Shown here: piece after piece, positions 51,888 through 62,892 of the stretch
Layout of the letters: each line of letters starts with the position of its first letter
Numbering within the stretch: the first letter of the stretch is position 1
Source: Gemmatimonadota bacterium
Lineage (GTDB): Bacteria; JAAXHH01
Direction of reading: 5' to 3'
Assembly (NCBI GenBank): GCA_026702745.1
Contig: JAPPBT010000020.1
Span: forward strand, 1-64,000
Length of the DNA stretch: 64,000 bases
The notes under the pieces: model-generated
Databases searched by the model: none
What the model saw: only the letters and a program-made list of their open reading frames with translations
Told to the model about the DNA's origin: nothing
Translations under genes and position numbers: made by a program

Positions 51888-53546
51888 ATGCCACAGATGA
51901 CCACCGCCGAAGCTATCGTCCGGACACTGATTGCACATGGCATCGATACCGTCTTCGGACTGCCGGGCGTGCAGAACGACGCCCTCTACAACGCGTTCTA
52001 CGACCATCGGGACGATATCCGCGTCGTCCACACGCGCCACGAGCAGGGCGCGGCGTACATGGCCCTTGGGTACGCACTCTCAACCGACCGGACGGGGGTC
52101 TACAACGTGGTCCCGGGACCGGGGTTTCTCAACGGGACCGCCGCCCTGTCCACGGCCTATGCCACCAACGCAAAGGTGCTCTGCCTGACGGGCGAGATCC
52201 CGACGAAGTACCTCGGGCGCCACACGGGCCAGCTGCACGAGATCAACGGCCAGCTCGACGTGCTGCGGTCCCTGACCAAGTGGGCCGCCCGCATCGACAG
52301 CACCGCCGGTGCGCCTTCCAGGACGGCCGAGGCCATCCGGCAGCTGAACTCCGGCCGGCCGCGCCCTGTCGGCCTGGAATGCCCCTGGGACGTGCTCGCG
52401 TCCGAAGGCGAAGCACCAGGCATTCCCGGACCGTTACCCATATCCAATCCCCCGGTGGACGCGGAGACGCTGGAAGCCGCCGCGCGGAAACTGGGCCGGG
52501 CCAAAAACCCCATGATCTTCGTAGGCCGGGGCGCCATGAACGTTTCCGAAGAGATCACGCGGCTCGCCGAGCTGCTCCAGGCGCCAGTCATCGGGTACCG
52601 AACGGGCCGCGGCGTGCTCGACAGCCGCCACTACCTGAGCCATCCCAACCCCACGGCCCACAAGCTTTGGCCGAAGGTGGACGTCGTCCTCGCCGTGGGG
52701 TCCAGGCTGGCCATCCCCCAGCTCTACTGGGGCGTTGACGAGCACCTGACGACCATACGGATCGAGGTGGACGCCCGGGCCCAGGACCGCATCGCCCGGC
52801 CGGACATCGCCATCACCACGCGGTCCGAAGACGCCATGCCACTGCTGGTCGAAGCGGTGGAAAGACACAACCGCGTCCGCCCGTCCCGGGAAGCCGAAAT
52901 GCGCGCCCTGAAAGCGGAGACCGATGAGATGTTCGCGTTCCTGGAACCCCAGACCTCCTTTCTGCGGGTGATCCGGGAAGAACTGGGCGAAGACGGCCTC
53001 TTCGTGGAGGAACTGACCCAGGTGGGTTACGCCGCCCGGCAGATCATGCCGGTGTACAAGCCCTACACCTTCATCTCCACGGGTTACCAGGGCACCCTGG
53101 GCTGGGGCTTCCCCACGGCTCTCGGCGTGAAGGTCGCCCACCCGGACAAGCCCGTCATCTCCGTTACCGGCGACGGCGGGTTCATGTTCGGCGTGCAGGA
53201 ACTGGCCACGGCCGTCCAGCACCGCATCGGCCTGGTGACGCTCCTCTTCAACGACAACGCCTACGGCAACGTAAAGCGGATGCAACAGAAGCTGTACGGC
53301 AACCGGGTGATCGCCTCCGACCTGCACAACCCCGATTTCGTCCGGATGGCCGAATCCTTCGGCGCACGGGGCATCCGGGCGGAGACCCCGGAGGAGATGC
53401 GCCGGGCCATCCGCGCGGGATTCGCCGAAGACGGTCCCACCCTGGTGGAGATCCCGGTGGGCGAGATGCCGGACGTGGACCGTTTCAAGCGGGGAGCCCG
53501 CGTGCGGGGCACGGCCGAACGCTCCGAACACGCCCTGCAGTGGTAG
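51888..53546 (+). CDS. Thiamine-diphosphate-binding enzyme, acetolactate-synthase family
   Basis: 552 aa. Three domains: pyrimidine-binding (FGLPGVQNDALYNAF, HTRHEQGAAYMALGYA with catalytic Glu), central (FVGRGAMNVSEEI), and ThDP-binding with ITGDGGF-like VTGDGGFMFGVQELAT and the metal pair in LLFNDNAYGNVKRM. Unlike the ThDP enzyme at 31156, the metal loop is canonical. It may carboligate or decarboxylate a 2-oxo acid. Three-gene run with the PhyH and 2-hydroxyacid dehydrogenase. Confidence 0.87.
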   Translation: MPQMTTAEAIVRTLIAHGIDTVFGLPGVQNDALYNAFYDHRDDIRVVHTRHEQGAAYMALGYALSTDRTGVYNVVPGPGFLNGTAALSTAYATNAKVLCLTGEIPTKYLGRHTGQLHEINGQLDVLRSLTKWAARIDSTAGAPSRTAEAIRQLNSGRPRPVGLECPWDVLASEGEAPGIPGPLPISNPPVDAETLEAAARKLGRAKNPMIFVGRGAMNVSEEITRLAELLQAPVIGYRTGRGVLDSRHYLSHPNPTAHKLWPKVDVVLAVGSRLAIPQLYWGVDEHLTTIRIEVDARAQDRIARPDIAITTRSEDAMPLLVEAVERHNRVRPSREAEMRALKAETDEMFAFLEPQTSFLRVIREELGEDGLFVEELTQVGYAARQIMPVYKPYTFISTGYQGTLGWGFPTALGVKVAHPDKPVISVTGDGGFMFGVQELATAVQHRIGLVTLLFNDNAYGNVKRMQQKLYGNRVIASDLHNPDFVRMAESFGARGIRAETPEEMRRAIRAGFAEDGPTLVEIPVGEMPDVDRFKRGARVRGTAERSEHALQW

Positions 53547-53637
53547 GACCCGGCCACGTACCCGGCACCAGACCCGGTCCGCGCACCCGGCAGGCGGTCC
53601 GGTGGACACCCGTGAACATGTACGGACATGCGCAGAC

Positions 53638-54522
53638 ATGTTTCTGATACCCGAAGACAGCGGACTGTTTCGGGCCCTTGAGCGCCTGGTGGACACCCGG
53701 AAGATGGTTTTCCTCGCCGGACTGCCGGGCACCGGGAAGAGCCTCCTGCTGCAGCAGCTGGCCATCCTGGCTCACGGCCGCGGGCGAACGCCCCACCTGC
53801 TCCAATGGGACGTCTGCCGGCTGCCGTTCTTGACAAACGACCGCGTGAAGGAACATTATCACGAGCAGGACGGGATCACCCACGCCGGCGTCCGCAAGGC
53901 GGTGGGCCTGTGGGCCAGGCGCGCCGTCGGGCTCTGGGCCGAAGCGCACCGGGACGACCGGGATATCCTCATCGGCGAGGTCCCGATCATCGGCAACCGG
54001 TTGGTCGAACTCGTCCGCAGGGAACAGGACCCCGTCGAACCCCTGCTTTCGGACGGGGAATCCGCCTACTTCGCCATACCCACGCCCTCCCGGCGGGTCA
54101 GGCGGCTCATCGAGGCAAAGCGCAAGGAACGGAGCGTCAGCCCGCTGCACGAACGGGAGAAGGGGGACGCGCAGCCCGACATCATGTATGCGCTGTGGGA
54201 AGACCTGCGCGCGGTGGCGTCGCGGTTCGGCCTGCTCGATGAAGCGGGGAAGGCATGCGGGACGGGCGCGGGGGCGGGCGCGTACGATCCGGACCTGTAT
54301 AGCGATACCTACTCCGCCCTGCTCAAGCGCCGGCCCGCGGGCCGGATCGACCTGGATATGCTCCTGTCCACGGAAGGCTGGTCGGTCTACGACCTGTCCG
54401 CCGGACAGCGGGACCTCGTCCCGTCGGCGCAGGAAGTGGAAGCCGCCATCCGGGAGATGGAAGAACAGTACGCCCGTCCCGAAGCGCTGGCGCGTGCCGT
54501 GGAACGGTGGTATGAGGTATAA
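53638..54522 (+). CDS. P-loop ATPase-like protein, function unknown
   Basis: 294 aa from the ATG at 53638 (a GTG at 53602 adds 12 residues; neither has a strong ribosome site). Walker A GLPGTGKSLLL at residues 28-38; a Walker B candidate is DILIGEVPIIGN (about 112-123). A charged linker (RLIEAKRKERSVS) and a Gly/Ala patch from repetitive DNA lie near 205-215. No recognisable transporter, helicase or restriction signature. It lies between the ThDP enzyme and the homocatechuate-type genes, about 40 bp from the next start, so co-transcription is likely. Role in the pathway is unknown. Confidence 0.72.
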   Translation: MFLIPEDSGLFRALERLVDTRKMVFLAGLPGTGKSLLLQQLAILAHGRGRTPHLLQWDVCRLPFLTNDRVKEHYHEQDGITHAGVRKAVGLWARRAVGLWAEAHRDDRDILIGEVPIIGNRLVELVRREQDPVEPLLSDGESAYFAIPTPSRRVRRLIEAKRKERSVSPLHEREKGDAQPDIMYALWEDLRAVASRFGLLDEAGKACGTGAGAGAYDPDLYSDTYSALLKRRPAGRIDLDMLLSTEGWSVYDLSAGQRDLVPSAQEVEAAIREMEEQYARPEALARAVERWYEV

Positions 54523-54562
54523 CAGTGGTATGAAAGGTAATCGTGCATAACGGAGATCAAGC

Positions 54563-55314
54563 ATGAAAACTGCGCGCTTCGCCTGCAACGGCCAGGTCCT
54601 GGAGGCCGTCTTCGAGAACGGAAAACTCATGGTGGGCACGGTCGCCTACGATCCGGAGGACGTCATGTTCCTGCCGCCGGTAGACCATACGAGCAAGGCC
54701 ATCGGCGTGGCGCTGGGGTACACCGAGCACGCGAAGGAACTGAACCTGGACCTGCCCGAGGAACCCATCCTGTTCAACAAGATGCCCCAGACCTTCATCG
54801 GCCACCGCGCGAAGATCGTCGTCCCCCCGGAATTCGACTACCTGCACTACGAATGCGAACTCGTCGCCGTGATCGGACGGCCCGCCCGGAAGGTAAAGGT
54901 CGCACAGGCCCTGGACTACGTGGGGGGCTATACCATCGGCAACGACCTGACGATCCGGGACTTCGTCAGCAACTACTTCAGGCCGCCGATCAAGGCCAAG
55001 GGTTTCGATACCTTCGGACCGCTCGGTCCCTTCCTGACCACCGCGGACGAAGTCGATCCCACGGACGTACACCTGCGCACCTACGTCAACGGGGAACTCC
55101 GCCAGGAGGGCTGGACCGGCGACCTGCGCCACGGCGTCGCCGAACTCATCGAGTACATCACCGCCTACATGACCCTGAACCCCGGGGACATGATCTGGAC
55201 GGGCACGCCGGAAGGCATATCCCACATCCACGCGGGCGACAGCCTCCGGCTGGAAGTGGACGGACTGGGTGCCCTGGAGAACGACGTAGTGGCCAGTCTC
55301 AAGGAGGGCGGATC

Positions 55315-55318
<4 letters not shown>
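54563..55318 (+). CDS. Fumarylacetoacetate hydrolase family protein (HpaG/HpcE-like)
   Basis: 251 aa, the length of a single FAH domain. Seen: metal-binding Glu pair in YLHYECELVAVIG, GGYTIGNDLTIRDF with Asp, MTLNPGDMIWTGTPEG and the final GLGALENDV. In the homoprotocatechuate route HpaG/HpcE performs decarboxylation and isomerisation of the ring-cleavage product. Adjacent aldehyde dehydrogenase and extradiol dioxygenase support this. GGAG is 8 bases before the ATG. The TAA stop overlaps the next gene's probable ATA start. Confidence 0.85.
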
Positions 55319-56844
<1,526 letters not shown>

Positions 56845-56855
56845 GAGGACACATC

Positions 56856-57851
56856 GTGGCCCTTCCCGCAGCGAATCCCTCCCCGCCCTTCAACATCGTC
56901 CGCGCCAGTCACGCGGAGTGGGGGGTGACGGACCTGGACTACGCCCGTGACTTCTATATCGACCTGCTGGGGTACGTCTGCGAGGACGACGCGGGGGACG
57001 CACTCTACCTGCGCGGGATGGAGGAACGGAACCACCATTCGCTGGTCCTGTCGAAGGCGGACGAACCGGTCGTGCATCGCATTGCCTTCAAGGTCGCCGG
57101 CGACGCCGATCTGGACCGGGCCGAAGCCTTCTATGACGGCGCCGGCTGCCGGACGGCTTTCGTCGACCGGTACGCCCAGGGCCGCACGCTGCACGTGGAC
57201 GATCCCTTCGGCATCCCCCTGGAGTTCTACCACGAGATGGAACGCCGGGACTTGCTGCTGCAGGAGTACCACCGTTACCGCGGCGCCCACATCCAGCGCA
57301 TCGACCATTTCAACCTGTTCTCCCATGATGTGAACGGGATGACGGCCTTCTACGCCGAGTCGCTCGGGTTCCGGCCGACGGAGGTGACCGTGGCCGACAT
57401 CGCAGACGAGGACTCTGACCTCTGGGCCACCTGGCTGCACCGCCGGGGTGGCGTCCACGACATCGCCTTCACCAACGGGCTGGGGCCGCGACTGCATCAT
57501 ATCGGCGTCTACGTGCCCACGGCCATGGACATCATCCACTTCTGCGACCGCCTGGTCAGCTCGCAGCACCGCGACGCCTTCGAGCGGGGACCGGGGCGCC
57601 ACGGCATCTCGAACGCCTTCTTCCTGTACCTGTTCGACCGGGACGGCCACCGGATCGAGCTGTTCACGGGAGACTACGTCACCGTCGACCCGGACCATCC
57701 CGCGCGGGTCTGGGACCTGAAGGACACCCGGCGGCAGACGCTGTGGGGACAGGCCGCCCCGCGGTCCTGGTTCGAGCACGGCACCCGATTTCACGGGGTC
57801 GAGCCCGTCCCTCCGCGACTGGATGCCGCACCGGTCATCGCGCCGGAATGA
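56856..57851 (+). CDS. hpaD: Homoprotocatechuate-type extradiol ring-cleavage dioxygenase
   Basis: 331 aa vicinal-oxygen-chelate dioxygenase, GTG start after GAGG. Segments resemble the Brevibacterium/Arthrobacter homoprotocatechuate 2,3-dioxygenase: IVRASHAEWGVTDLDYARD, MEERNHHSLVL, RIDHFNLFSHDV (Fe/Mn His), GPRLHHIGVYV (His), and RGPGRHGISNAFFLY followed by DGHRIELFTGDY (metal Glu). It would open 3,4-dihydroxyphenylacetate at the proximal position. No hydroxylase (hpaBC) lies in the window, so the upstream step must be elsewhere. Confidence 0.82.
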   Translation: MALPAANPSPPFNIVRASHAEWGVTDLDYARDFYIDLLGYVCEDDAGDALYLRGMEERNHHSLVLSKADEPVVHRIAFKVAGDADLDRAEAFYDGAGCRTAFVDRYAQGRTLHVDDPFGIPLEFYHEMERRDLLLQEYHRYRGAHIQRIDHFNLFSHDVNGMTAFYAESLGFRPTEVTVADIADEDSDLWATWLHRRGGVHDIAFTNGLGPRLHHIGVYVPTAMDIIHFCDRLVSSQHRDAFERGPGRHGISNAFFLYLFDRDGHRIELFTGDYVTVDPDHPARVWDLKDTRRQTLWGQAAPRSWFEHGTRFHGVEPVPPRLDAAPVIAPE

Positions 57852-57893
57852 GTACACGACGCACATCCAGGCCGCAATTCAACAGGAGCGCTC

Positions 57894-59279
57894 ATGTCAC
57901 ATACCCATGACGACGAACTCGTAGAAGAGATATTGCCGGCGGGCCAACCCCGGCTGCTCCGGGTACTGACGGCAAAAACCGGTACGGCGGTAATCATCGG
58001 TGCGATCATCGGATCGGGCATCTTCATGGTGCCGAGCACGGTGGCCTCGCAGGTCGGTTCGCCCGCGCTCAGCCTGTTCGTATGGATCATCGGCGGCGTG
58101 CTGGCCCTGGCGGGCGCCCTGTGCTACGCGGAACTCGGCGCGGCCATACCGCGTAGCGGGGGCACCTATGCCTTTTTGAGGCGCGCCTACAACACGGACC
58201 TTGTCGCCTTTCTTTTCGGGTGGGCCTTTCTCTTCATCATCATCACCGGGGCCATGGGCGCGGTGGCCACCGTATTCGCCCGGTACGCCGGCGGACTCTT
58301 CGGCATTGAAGACCTCTGGACCGAACGGTGGCTGGCCGTGGGATGCATCCTCTTCCTGACCGTGGTCAACTGCCTGGGTGTCAAGATCGGCGGATCGGTT
58401 CAGAACGTGTTTGCCTTCATCAAGGTCGGAGCCGTCCTGGCCGTCATCCTCCTCGGGTTCTCCCTGGCATCGGGAACGGAAGTCTCCTGGACCCCGCTGG
58501 TGCAGGAAAAGACGGGAACCGCGCTGCTCGGCGGCCTGAGCCTGGCGATCCTGGGAGCGCTGTTCGCCTACAACGGCTGGTTTTTCGTGACGTTCATCGC
58601 GACCGAGATCAAGGACCCGGCGCGGAGCATTCCACGGGCGATTTTCGCCGCGCTGGCGATTGTGGCCACGGTCTATATCCTGGCCAACGTCGTCTACCTG
58701 ACGGTTCTTTCCTTCGAAGAACTCCAGGCGTCCCGACGGCCGGCCGCCGATACCCTGCAGGCCCTGGTGGGACCCTCGGGCGCGATGGCCATTTCGGCGG
58801 CCATCATGCTGACCACTTTCGGCACGGTCAACGCCCAGCTGATGGTGGCGCCCAGGGTCTATCACGCCATGGCGAACCACGAGATCTTCTTCCGCGTGTG
58901 CCAGTACGTGCACCCCCGATTCCGGACGCCGGTGGTTTCCATCGTGATGCAGGGACTGTGGGCTTCGGTCTTCGCGCTGACCGGCACCTTCGTCGAGATC
59001 GTCAGTTTCGCCATGTTCTACACCTATATTTTCCTGACGCTGGCGGTGATCGGCCTCATGATCCTGCGGAGGAAGGAACCGGAACTGCACCGGCCGTACC
59101 GGGTGTGGGGCTATCCCGTAACCCCAGTCCTGTTCCTCCTGATCGCCGCGGGCGTGCTGGCCAACGCCCTGATCGGCGACTACACGCGTCCGTTGCTGGG
59201 CGTTCTGATCCTGGCCGTGGGCCTGCCCTTCTATTTCTACTGGAAGCGGCAGCAGCGGGCGAAACCGACGGCCGGCTAA
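57894..59279 (+). CDS. APC family amino acid permease
   Basis: 461 aa with about twelve helices. Seen: GTAVIIGAIIGSGIFMVPS (the substrate-binding unwound helix 1 GSGIF), CYAELGAAIPRSGGTYAFL and FAYNGWFFVTFIATEIKDP, as in LAT/L-type exchangers and related bacterial permeases. C-terminal RRKEPELHRPYRVWGYPVTP is diagnostic of the family. AGGAG is 7 bases before the ATG. Its place within an aromatic-catabolism block suggests uptake of an aromatic amino acid, which is an inference. Confidence 0.88.
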   Translation: MSHTHDDELVEEILPAGQPRLLRVLTAKTGTAVIIGAIIGSGIFMVPSTVASQVGSPALSLFVWIIGGVLALAGALCYAELGAAIPRSGGTYAFLRRAYNTDLVAFLFGWAFLFIIITGAMGAVATVFARYAGGLFGIEDLWTERWLAVGCILFLTVVNCLGVKIGGSVQNVFAFIKVGAVLAVILLGFSLASGTEVSWTPLVQEKTGTALLGGLSLAILGALFAYNGWFFVTFIATEIKDPARSIPRAIFAALAIVATVYILANVVYLTVLSFEELQASRRPAADTLQALVGPSGAMAISAAIMLTTFGTVNAQLMVAPRVYHAMANHEIFFRVCQYVHPRFRTPVVSIVMQGLWASVFALTGTFVEIVSFAMFYTYIFLTLAVIGLMILRRKEPELHRPYRVWGYPVTPVLFLLIAAGVLANALIGDYTRPLLGVLILAVGLPFYFYWKRQQRAKPTAG

Positions 59280-59304
59280 GGCCGTCACGGAGTAAATCCG
59301 GCAC

Positions 59305-60714
59305 ATGTCCCGACCGCACGTCATCTACATCCTGTCCGACGAACACGCAGGCCAGGCCATGGGCCACGCGGGGGACCCCAACCTGCGGACCCCCAACATG
59401 GACCGCATGGCCGCGGAGGGCGTAAGTTTCGTGCGCGCCAGGGCCAACTGTCCCGTATGCACACCTTCGCGGGGCACTATTTTCTCGGGCCGCCATGCCC
59501 ACGCCGGACCGGTGCAGGGGTTCCACGACGTGTACAAGCCAGCGGCACCGAGCACGGCTACGCTGCTCCGTAAAGCCGGCTACCATACCGCCTATTTTGG
59601 AAAGTGGCACTGTGGGACGGTGCGGGACCAGATCCCCCCGGAGGTGCGACGCGACCCGGGCTACTACGACCTCGAAGCCGCACCGCGCACGCCGGAGTTT
59701 CACCGGGGCGGTTTTCAGGACTGGTACGGATTTGAGATGAATAACGCGCCGTTCAAGGGATTCTACTATCGGAACGGCGACCTGAATCCCACGCGCATGC
59801 CGGGTTACCAGACCGACGCGTTGACCGACATGGCCATCGCGTACCTGCGGGACTACGACGGCGATCGGCCGCTCTTTCTCGTCCTCAGTGTGGAGCCGCC
59901 CCACTGGCCCCTGGAAGCGCCGGATGCCTTCATGCGGTTCGATCCCGCATCCCTGAAGACCCGCCCGAATTTCGGCCGCCAGGCCGGCCTCCTCGAGCGG
60001 CTCGCGGCCTACTACGCCATGATCGAGAACCTGGACGGGAACATCGGCCGCCTGCTTGACGCGGTGGGCGGCTTGGATGGTTTCCGGGACAACACGGTCA
60101 CGGTGTACTTTTCGGATCACGGCGACTTCATGGGAAGCCACGGTCAGATGGAGGACAAGGGGCATCCCCACGAGGAGTCCGTCCGGGTACCCGCGGTCTT
60201 TCACGCTCCGGGGATCCTCGAGCCACAGGGTGCGCGGCCGGACCTGTTCAGCCTGGTGGACATGGCGCCCACGACCCTGGGCCTGGTGGGGGTGCCCGTG
60301 CCGGATCACATGCAGGGCGCCGACTTCTCTCCGGCTCTGAGAGGCGCGGACTTCGACGGACCCGGGGAAGTGTTGCTCGAAATGGTGGGCGCGCCGAGGG
60401 TGCACTTCGACTACGCGGACTGGCGCGGGCTGGTTACGGACCGGTGGAAGTACGCCTTCTACGAGACCGGCCACGAAGTGCTCTTCGACCTGTGGAAGGA
60501 CCCCTACGAAACGCGAAACCTGGCGGACGCGCACCCGCCTGTGCTGGCGGACCTGAGGACCCGCCTGCTAAGCCTGCTGGAAGCCACGCGGGAACCCTAT
60601 TTCGACGTGATCGTCCAGCACGGCGTCCGTCCCGACGGCCCGGCCCTGAACATATCCCGGCGACGGCGGGACGGCATCGCGCCGTCGTGGGACGACCTCA
60701 TTCGCAACGCCTGA
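59305..60714 (+). CDS. Sulfatase (formylglycine-type)
   Basis: 469 aa. Metal-binding start VIYILSDEHAGQAMGHAG, then CPVCTPSRGTIFSGRHAHA: Cys52 in the C-x-P-S-R motif is the residue converted to formylglycine. Further: FGKWHCG, YFSDHGDFMGSHGQMEDKG with metal Asp-His, and YDLWKDPYETRNL near the end. No signal peptide, so it is presumably cytosolic unless exported another way. Arylsulfatase/choline-sulfatase-like; the substrate is unknown. A maturase (FGE) gene is not in the window. Confidence 0.9.
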   Translation: MSRPHVIYILSDEHAGQAMGHAGDPNLRTPNMDRMAAEGVSFVRARANCPVCTPSRGTIFSGRHAHAGPVQGFHDVYKPAAPSTATLLRKAGYHTAYFGKWHCGTVRDQIPPEVRRDPGYYDLEAAPRTPEFHRGGFQDWYGFEMNNAPFKGFYYRNGDLNPTRMPGYQTDALTDMAIAYLRDYDGDRPLFLVLSVEPPHWPLEAPDAFMRFDPASLKTRPNFGRQAGLLERLAAYYAMIENLDGNIGRLLDAVGGLDGFRDNTVTVYFSDHGDFMGSHGQMEDKGHPHEESVRVPAVFHAPGILEPQGARPDLFSLVDMAPTTLGLVGVPVPDHMQGADFSPALRGADFDGPGEVLLEMVGAPRVHFDYADWRGLVTDRWKYAFYETGHEVLFDLWKDPYETRNLADAHPPVLADLRTRLLSLLEATREPYFDVIVQHGVRPDGPALNISRRRRDGIAPSWDDLIRNA

Positions 60715-60747
60715 CGCAGACGATCCTGCCCGATCCAGGGAGGCGAC

Positions 60748-61698
60748 ATGCTGGAACAATTTCAACGCGACGGATATGTCCTGGTGCCCGGCGTTTTCGA
60801 CGACGAGGAAATGGACGCCGCGCTGGAAGCCATGGAGCGGAACTTCTATGGGAAACCCTACGCTTCCTGGCTGGAAGACTTCGAACGCGGCAAACAGAGA
60901 TCCGTGGGCGACGGGTTCACCACGAAGCAGGACGAAGTGGTGGGTCGGTCCCAGTTTCCCGTCGGCGATCCGGCCCTCGACCGGCTCATCGAGAACGACC
61001 GCTACCTCGATCTTTACGAGCTATTACTGGGGGATCGGGCGAGTTACTGCAACGCCCACCTGTTCATGCGCACCGGACCGGTAGACGAGCGGTATCCCGA
61101 TGAATCCTGGAGCGGATACCACGTCGACCACAACACGAACTGTGTCCTTCCCCCATCCGTGGACGCCTCGCGATTCTCGTACATCAACTCCGGGGTCTAT
61201 CTCCATGACGTCGACGACGACGGCGCACCCATGCTGCTCGTACCCGGTTCGCACACGCGGGCGGCCGAGGTCTTCGCCGAGGGATGGGAAACAGGCAACA
61301 TGGCGAGCGTCAGCCACGTCCGGGACATCCGCAAGGCCGGCCTGCAAGATCCGGTCCCGGCCGTGGGCACGAAGGGAACCGCCGCCTTTTATTCCTCCTA
61401 CTTGCTCCATTCGGCGCAGCCCTTTCAAAACAAGCAAAAGCAGCGGGCCTTCTGGACCCTTTCCATGTGCCGCCGCGACGCCGATCGGTGGACCCGGTTT
61501 GCGAATCCATTCATCTACGGCGAGCGGGAATACATGATTCCCTTCATAACGGATACGAACCCACGCGTCCGGTCGTTGTTCGGCTGGCCCGAGCCCGGCC
61601 ATCCCTACTACACGGAACAAACCCTGGGTCTTCTCGCGCGGGCCTTCCCGGGTATCGACCTGGTCCCCTATCGCCAGGCTTTGCACCGGGCATCATGA
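60748..61698 (+). CDS. Phytanoyl-CoA dioxygenase family protein
   Basis: 316 aa. FQRDGYVLVPGVFDDEEMD at the start; iron ligands in SGYHVDHNTN (HxD) and YLLHSAQPFQN (distal His), with RAFWTLSMCRRD supplying the Arg. GGGAGG precedes the ATG. Distinct from the other PhyH genes here in its long C-terminal segment after the catalytic strand. Follows the sulfatase by 33 bp. Confidence 0.86.
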   Translation: MLEQFQRDGYVLVPGVFDDEEMDAALEAMERNFYGKPYASWLEDFERGKQRSVGDGFTTKQDEVVGRSQFPVGDPALDRLIENDRYLDLYELLLGDRASYCNAHLFMRTGPVDERYPDESWSGYHVDHNTNCVLPPSVDASRFSYINSGVYLHDVDDDGAPMLLVPGSHTRAAEVFAEGWETGNMASVSHVRDIRKAGLQDPVPAVGTKGTAAFYSSYLLHSAQPFQNKQKQRAFWTLSMCRRDADRWTRFANPFIYGEREYMIPFITDTNPRVRSLFGWPEPGHPYYTEQTLGLLARAFPGIDLVPYRQALHRAS

Positions 61699-61700
61699 CC

Positions 61701-61730
61701 TTGACAATACCGCGTGTTCCCCGTTATCCT
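61701..61730 (+). promoter_or_regulatory. Promoter of the ACMSD-kynureninase operon
   Basis: TTGACA (61701-61706), 18-bp spacer, TATCCT (61725-61730). Start near 61737, leader about 100 nt. This gives the two-gene kynurenine unit its own promoter. Confidence 0.55.
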
Positions 61731-61836
61731 GATCCTGTATCGTCCGTCCCTTTCAGGATGCGGAACGCGTCGCCCTGATCGCTTCGGGAAGGCGATCCGG
61801 AGGTCCCGTCGCCACCCCAGAACCTCTCCTGTAACC

Positions 61837-62889
61837 ATGTGCGTATACACCGGCCCCAATCCCATACCCAAGATCGACATCCACACCCATATCCTGCCGG
61901 AGAACTGGCCGGACCTGCACAAGCGCTACGGATACGGCGGATTCGTCGAACTGGACCACTACCAGCCGGGATGCGCGCGCATGATGATCGACGGCAGACA
62001 GTTCCGCGAGATCCAGGCCAACTCGTGGGACCCGCCGACCCGGATCGGGGAATGCGACCACGCCGGCGTGCAAGTCCAGGTCCTCTCCACCGTCCCGGTG
62101 ATGTTCAGCTACTGGGCGCAGCCGGCGGACGCGCTGGACCTGTCCCGCATGCTCAACGACCATATCGCCGATGTAGTCCGTACCTGGCCCCGGCGTTTCA
62201 TCGGCCTGGGGACCGTGCCCATGCAGGCGCCCGAACTGGCCATCCGGGAAATGGAGCGGTGCGTCCGGGAGCTGGGACTGTCCGGCATTGAGATCGGGAC
62301 CCACATCAACGGAAACAACCTGAGCGAACCCCACCTTTTTCCGGTGTTCGAAGCGGCGGCTGAACTCGGCGCGGCGGTGTTCATTCATCCCTGGGACATC
62401 ATGGGACAGGAGTCCATGGAGAAGTACTGGCTGCCCTGGCTGGTGGGCATGCCCGCCGAGACCTCCCGGGCGATCTGTTCCATGATCTTCGGCGGGGTGC
62501 TCGAGCGCCTCCCCGACCTGCGCGTGGCCTTTGCCCACGGCGGCGGGTCCTTTCCCGCGACCATCGGACGGATCGACTACGGCTTCAAGATCCGGCCCGA
62601 CCTGTGCGCGGTGGACAACGACGTGCTGCCGAGCGACTACCTGGGCCGGTTCTACCTGGATTCCCTCGTCCACGACAGCCGCATCCTCGACTACCTGATC
62701 CAGCTCATCGGACCGGACCACATCGCTATGGGATCGGATTATCCCTTCCCGCTGGGTGAAGCGGTGCCGGGCAGGATGATCGAGTCCATGAGCCACCTGG
62801 ACGATGACGTCAAGTCCAGGCTGCTGTACCGCTCCGCGCTCAACTGGCTGAACCTGGAAGCAGACCGATTCTTCGGTGGGAACGACTAG
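61837..62889 (+). CDS. ACMSD-family amidohydrolase/decarboxylase
   Basis: 350 aa, near the 330-340 of 2-amino-3-carboxymuconate-6-semialdehyde decarboxylase. Zinc ligands His16/His18 in [11 protein letters not shown], His in [11 protein letters not shown], and Asp in [25 protein letters not shown] fits ACMSD. It would divert the 3-hydroxyanthranilate cleavage product away from quinolinate. Next gene, 3 bp on, is kynureninase, which strongly supports the kynurenine route. The start is set at the motif MCVYTGPNP; a longer reading to 61714 overlaps the promoter region. Confidence 0.85.
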   Translation: MCVYTGPNPIPKIDIHTHILPENWPDLHKRYGYGGFVELDHYQPGCARMMIDGRQFREIQANSWDPPTRIGECDHAGVQVQVLSTVPVMFSYWAQPADALDLSRMLNDHIADVVRTWPRRFIGLGTVPMQAPELAIREMERCVRELGLSGIEIGTHINGNNLSEPHLFPVFEAAAELGAAVFIHPWDIMGQESMEKYWLPWLVGMPAETSRAICSMIFGGVLERLPDLRVAFAHGGGSFPATIGRIDYGFKIRPDLCAVDNDVLPSDYLGRFYLDSLVHDSRILDYLIQLIGPDHIAMGSDYPFPLGEAVPGRMIESMSHLDDDVKSRLLYRSALNWLNLEADRFFGGND

Positions 62890-62892
62890 ACC

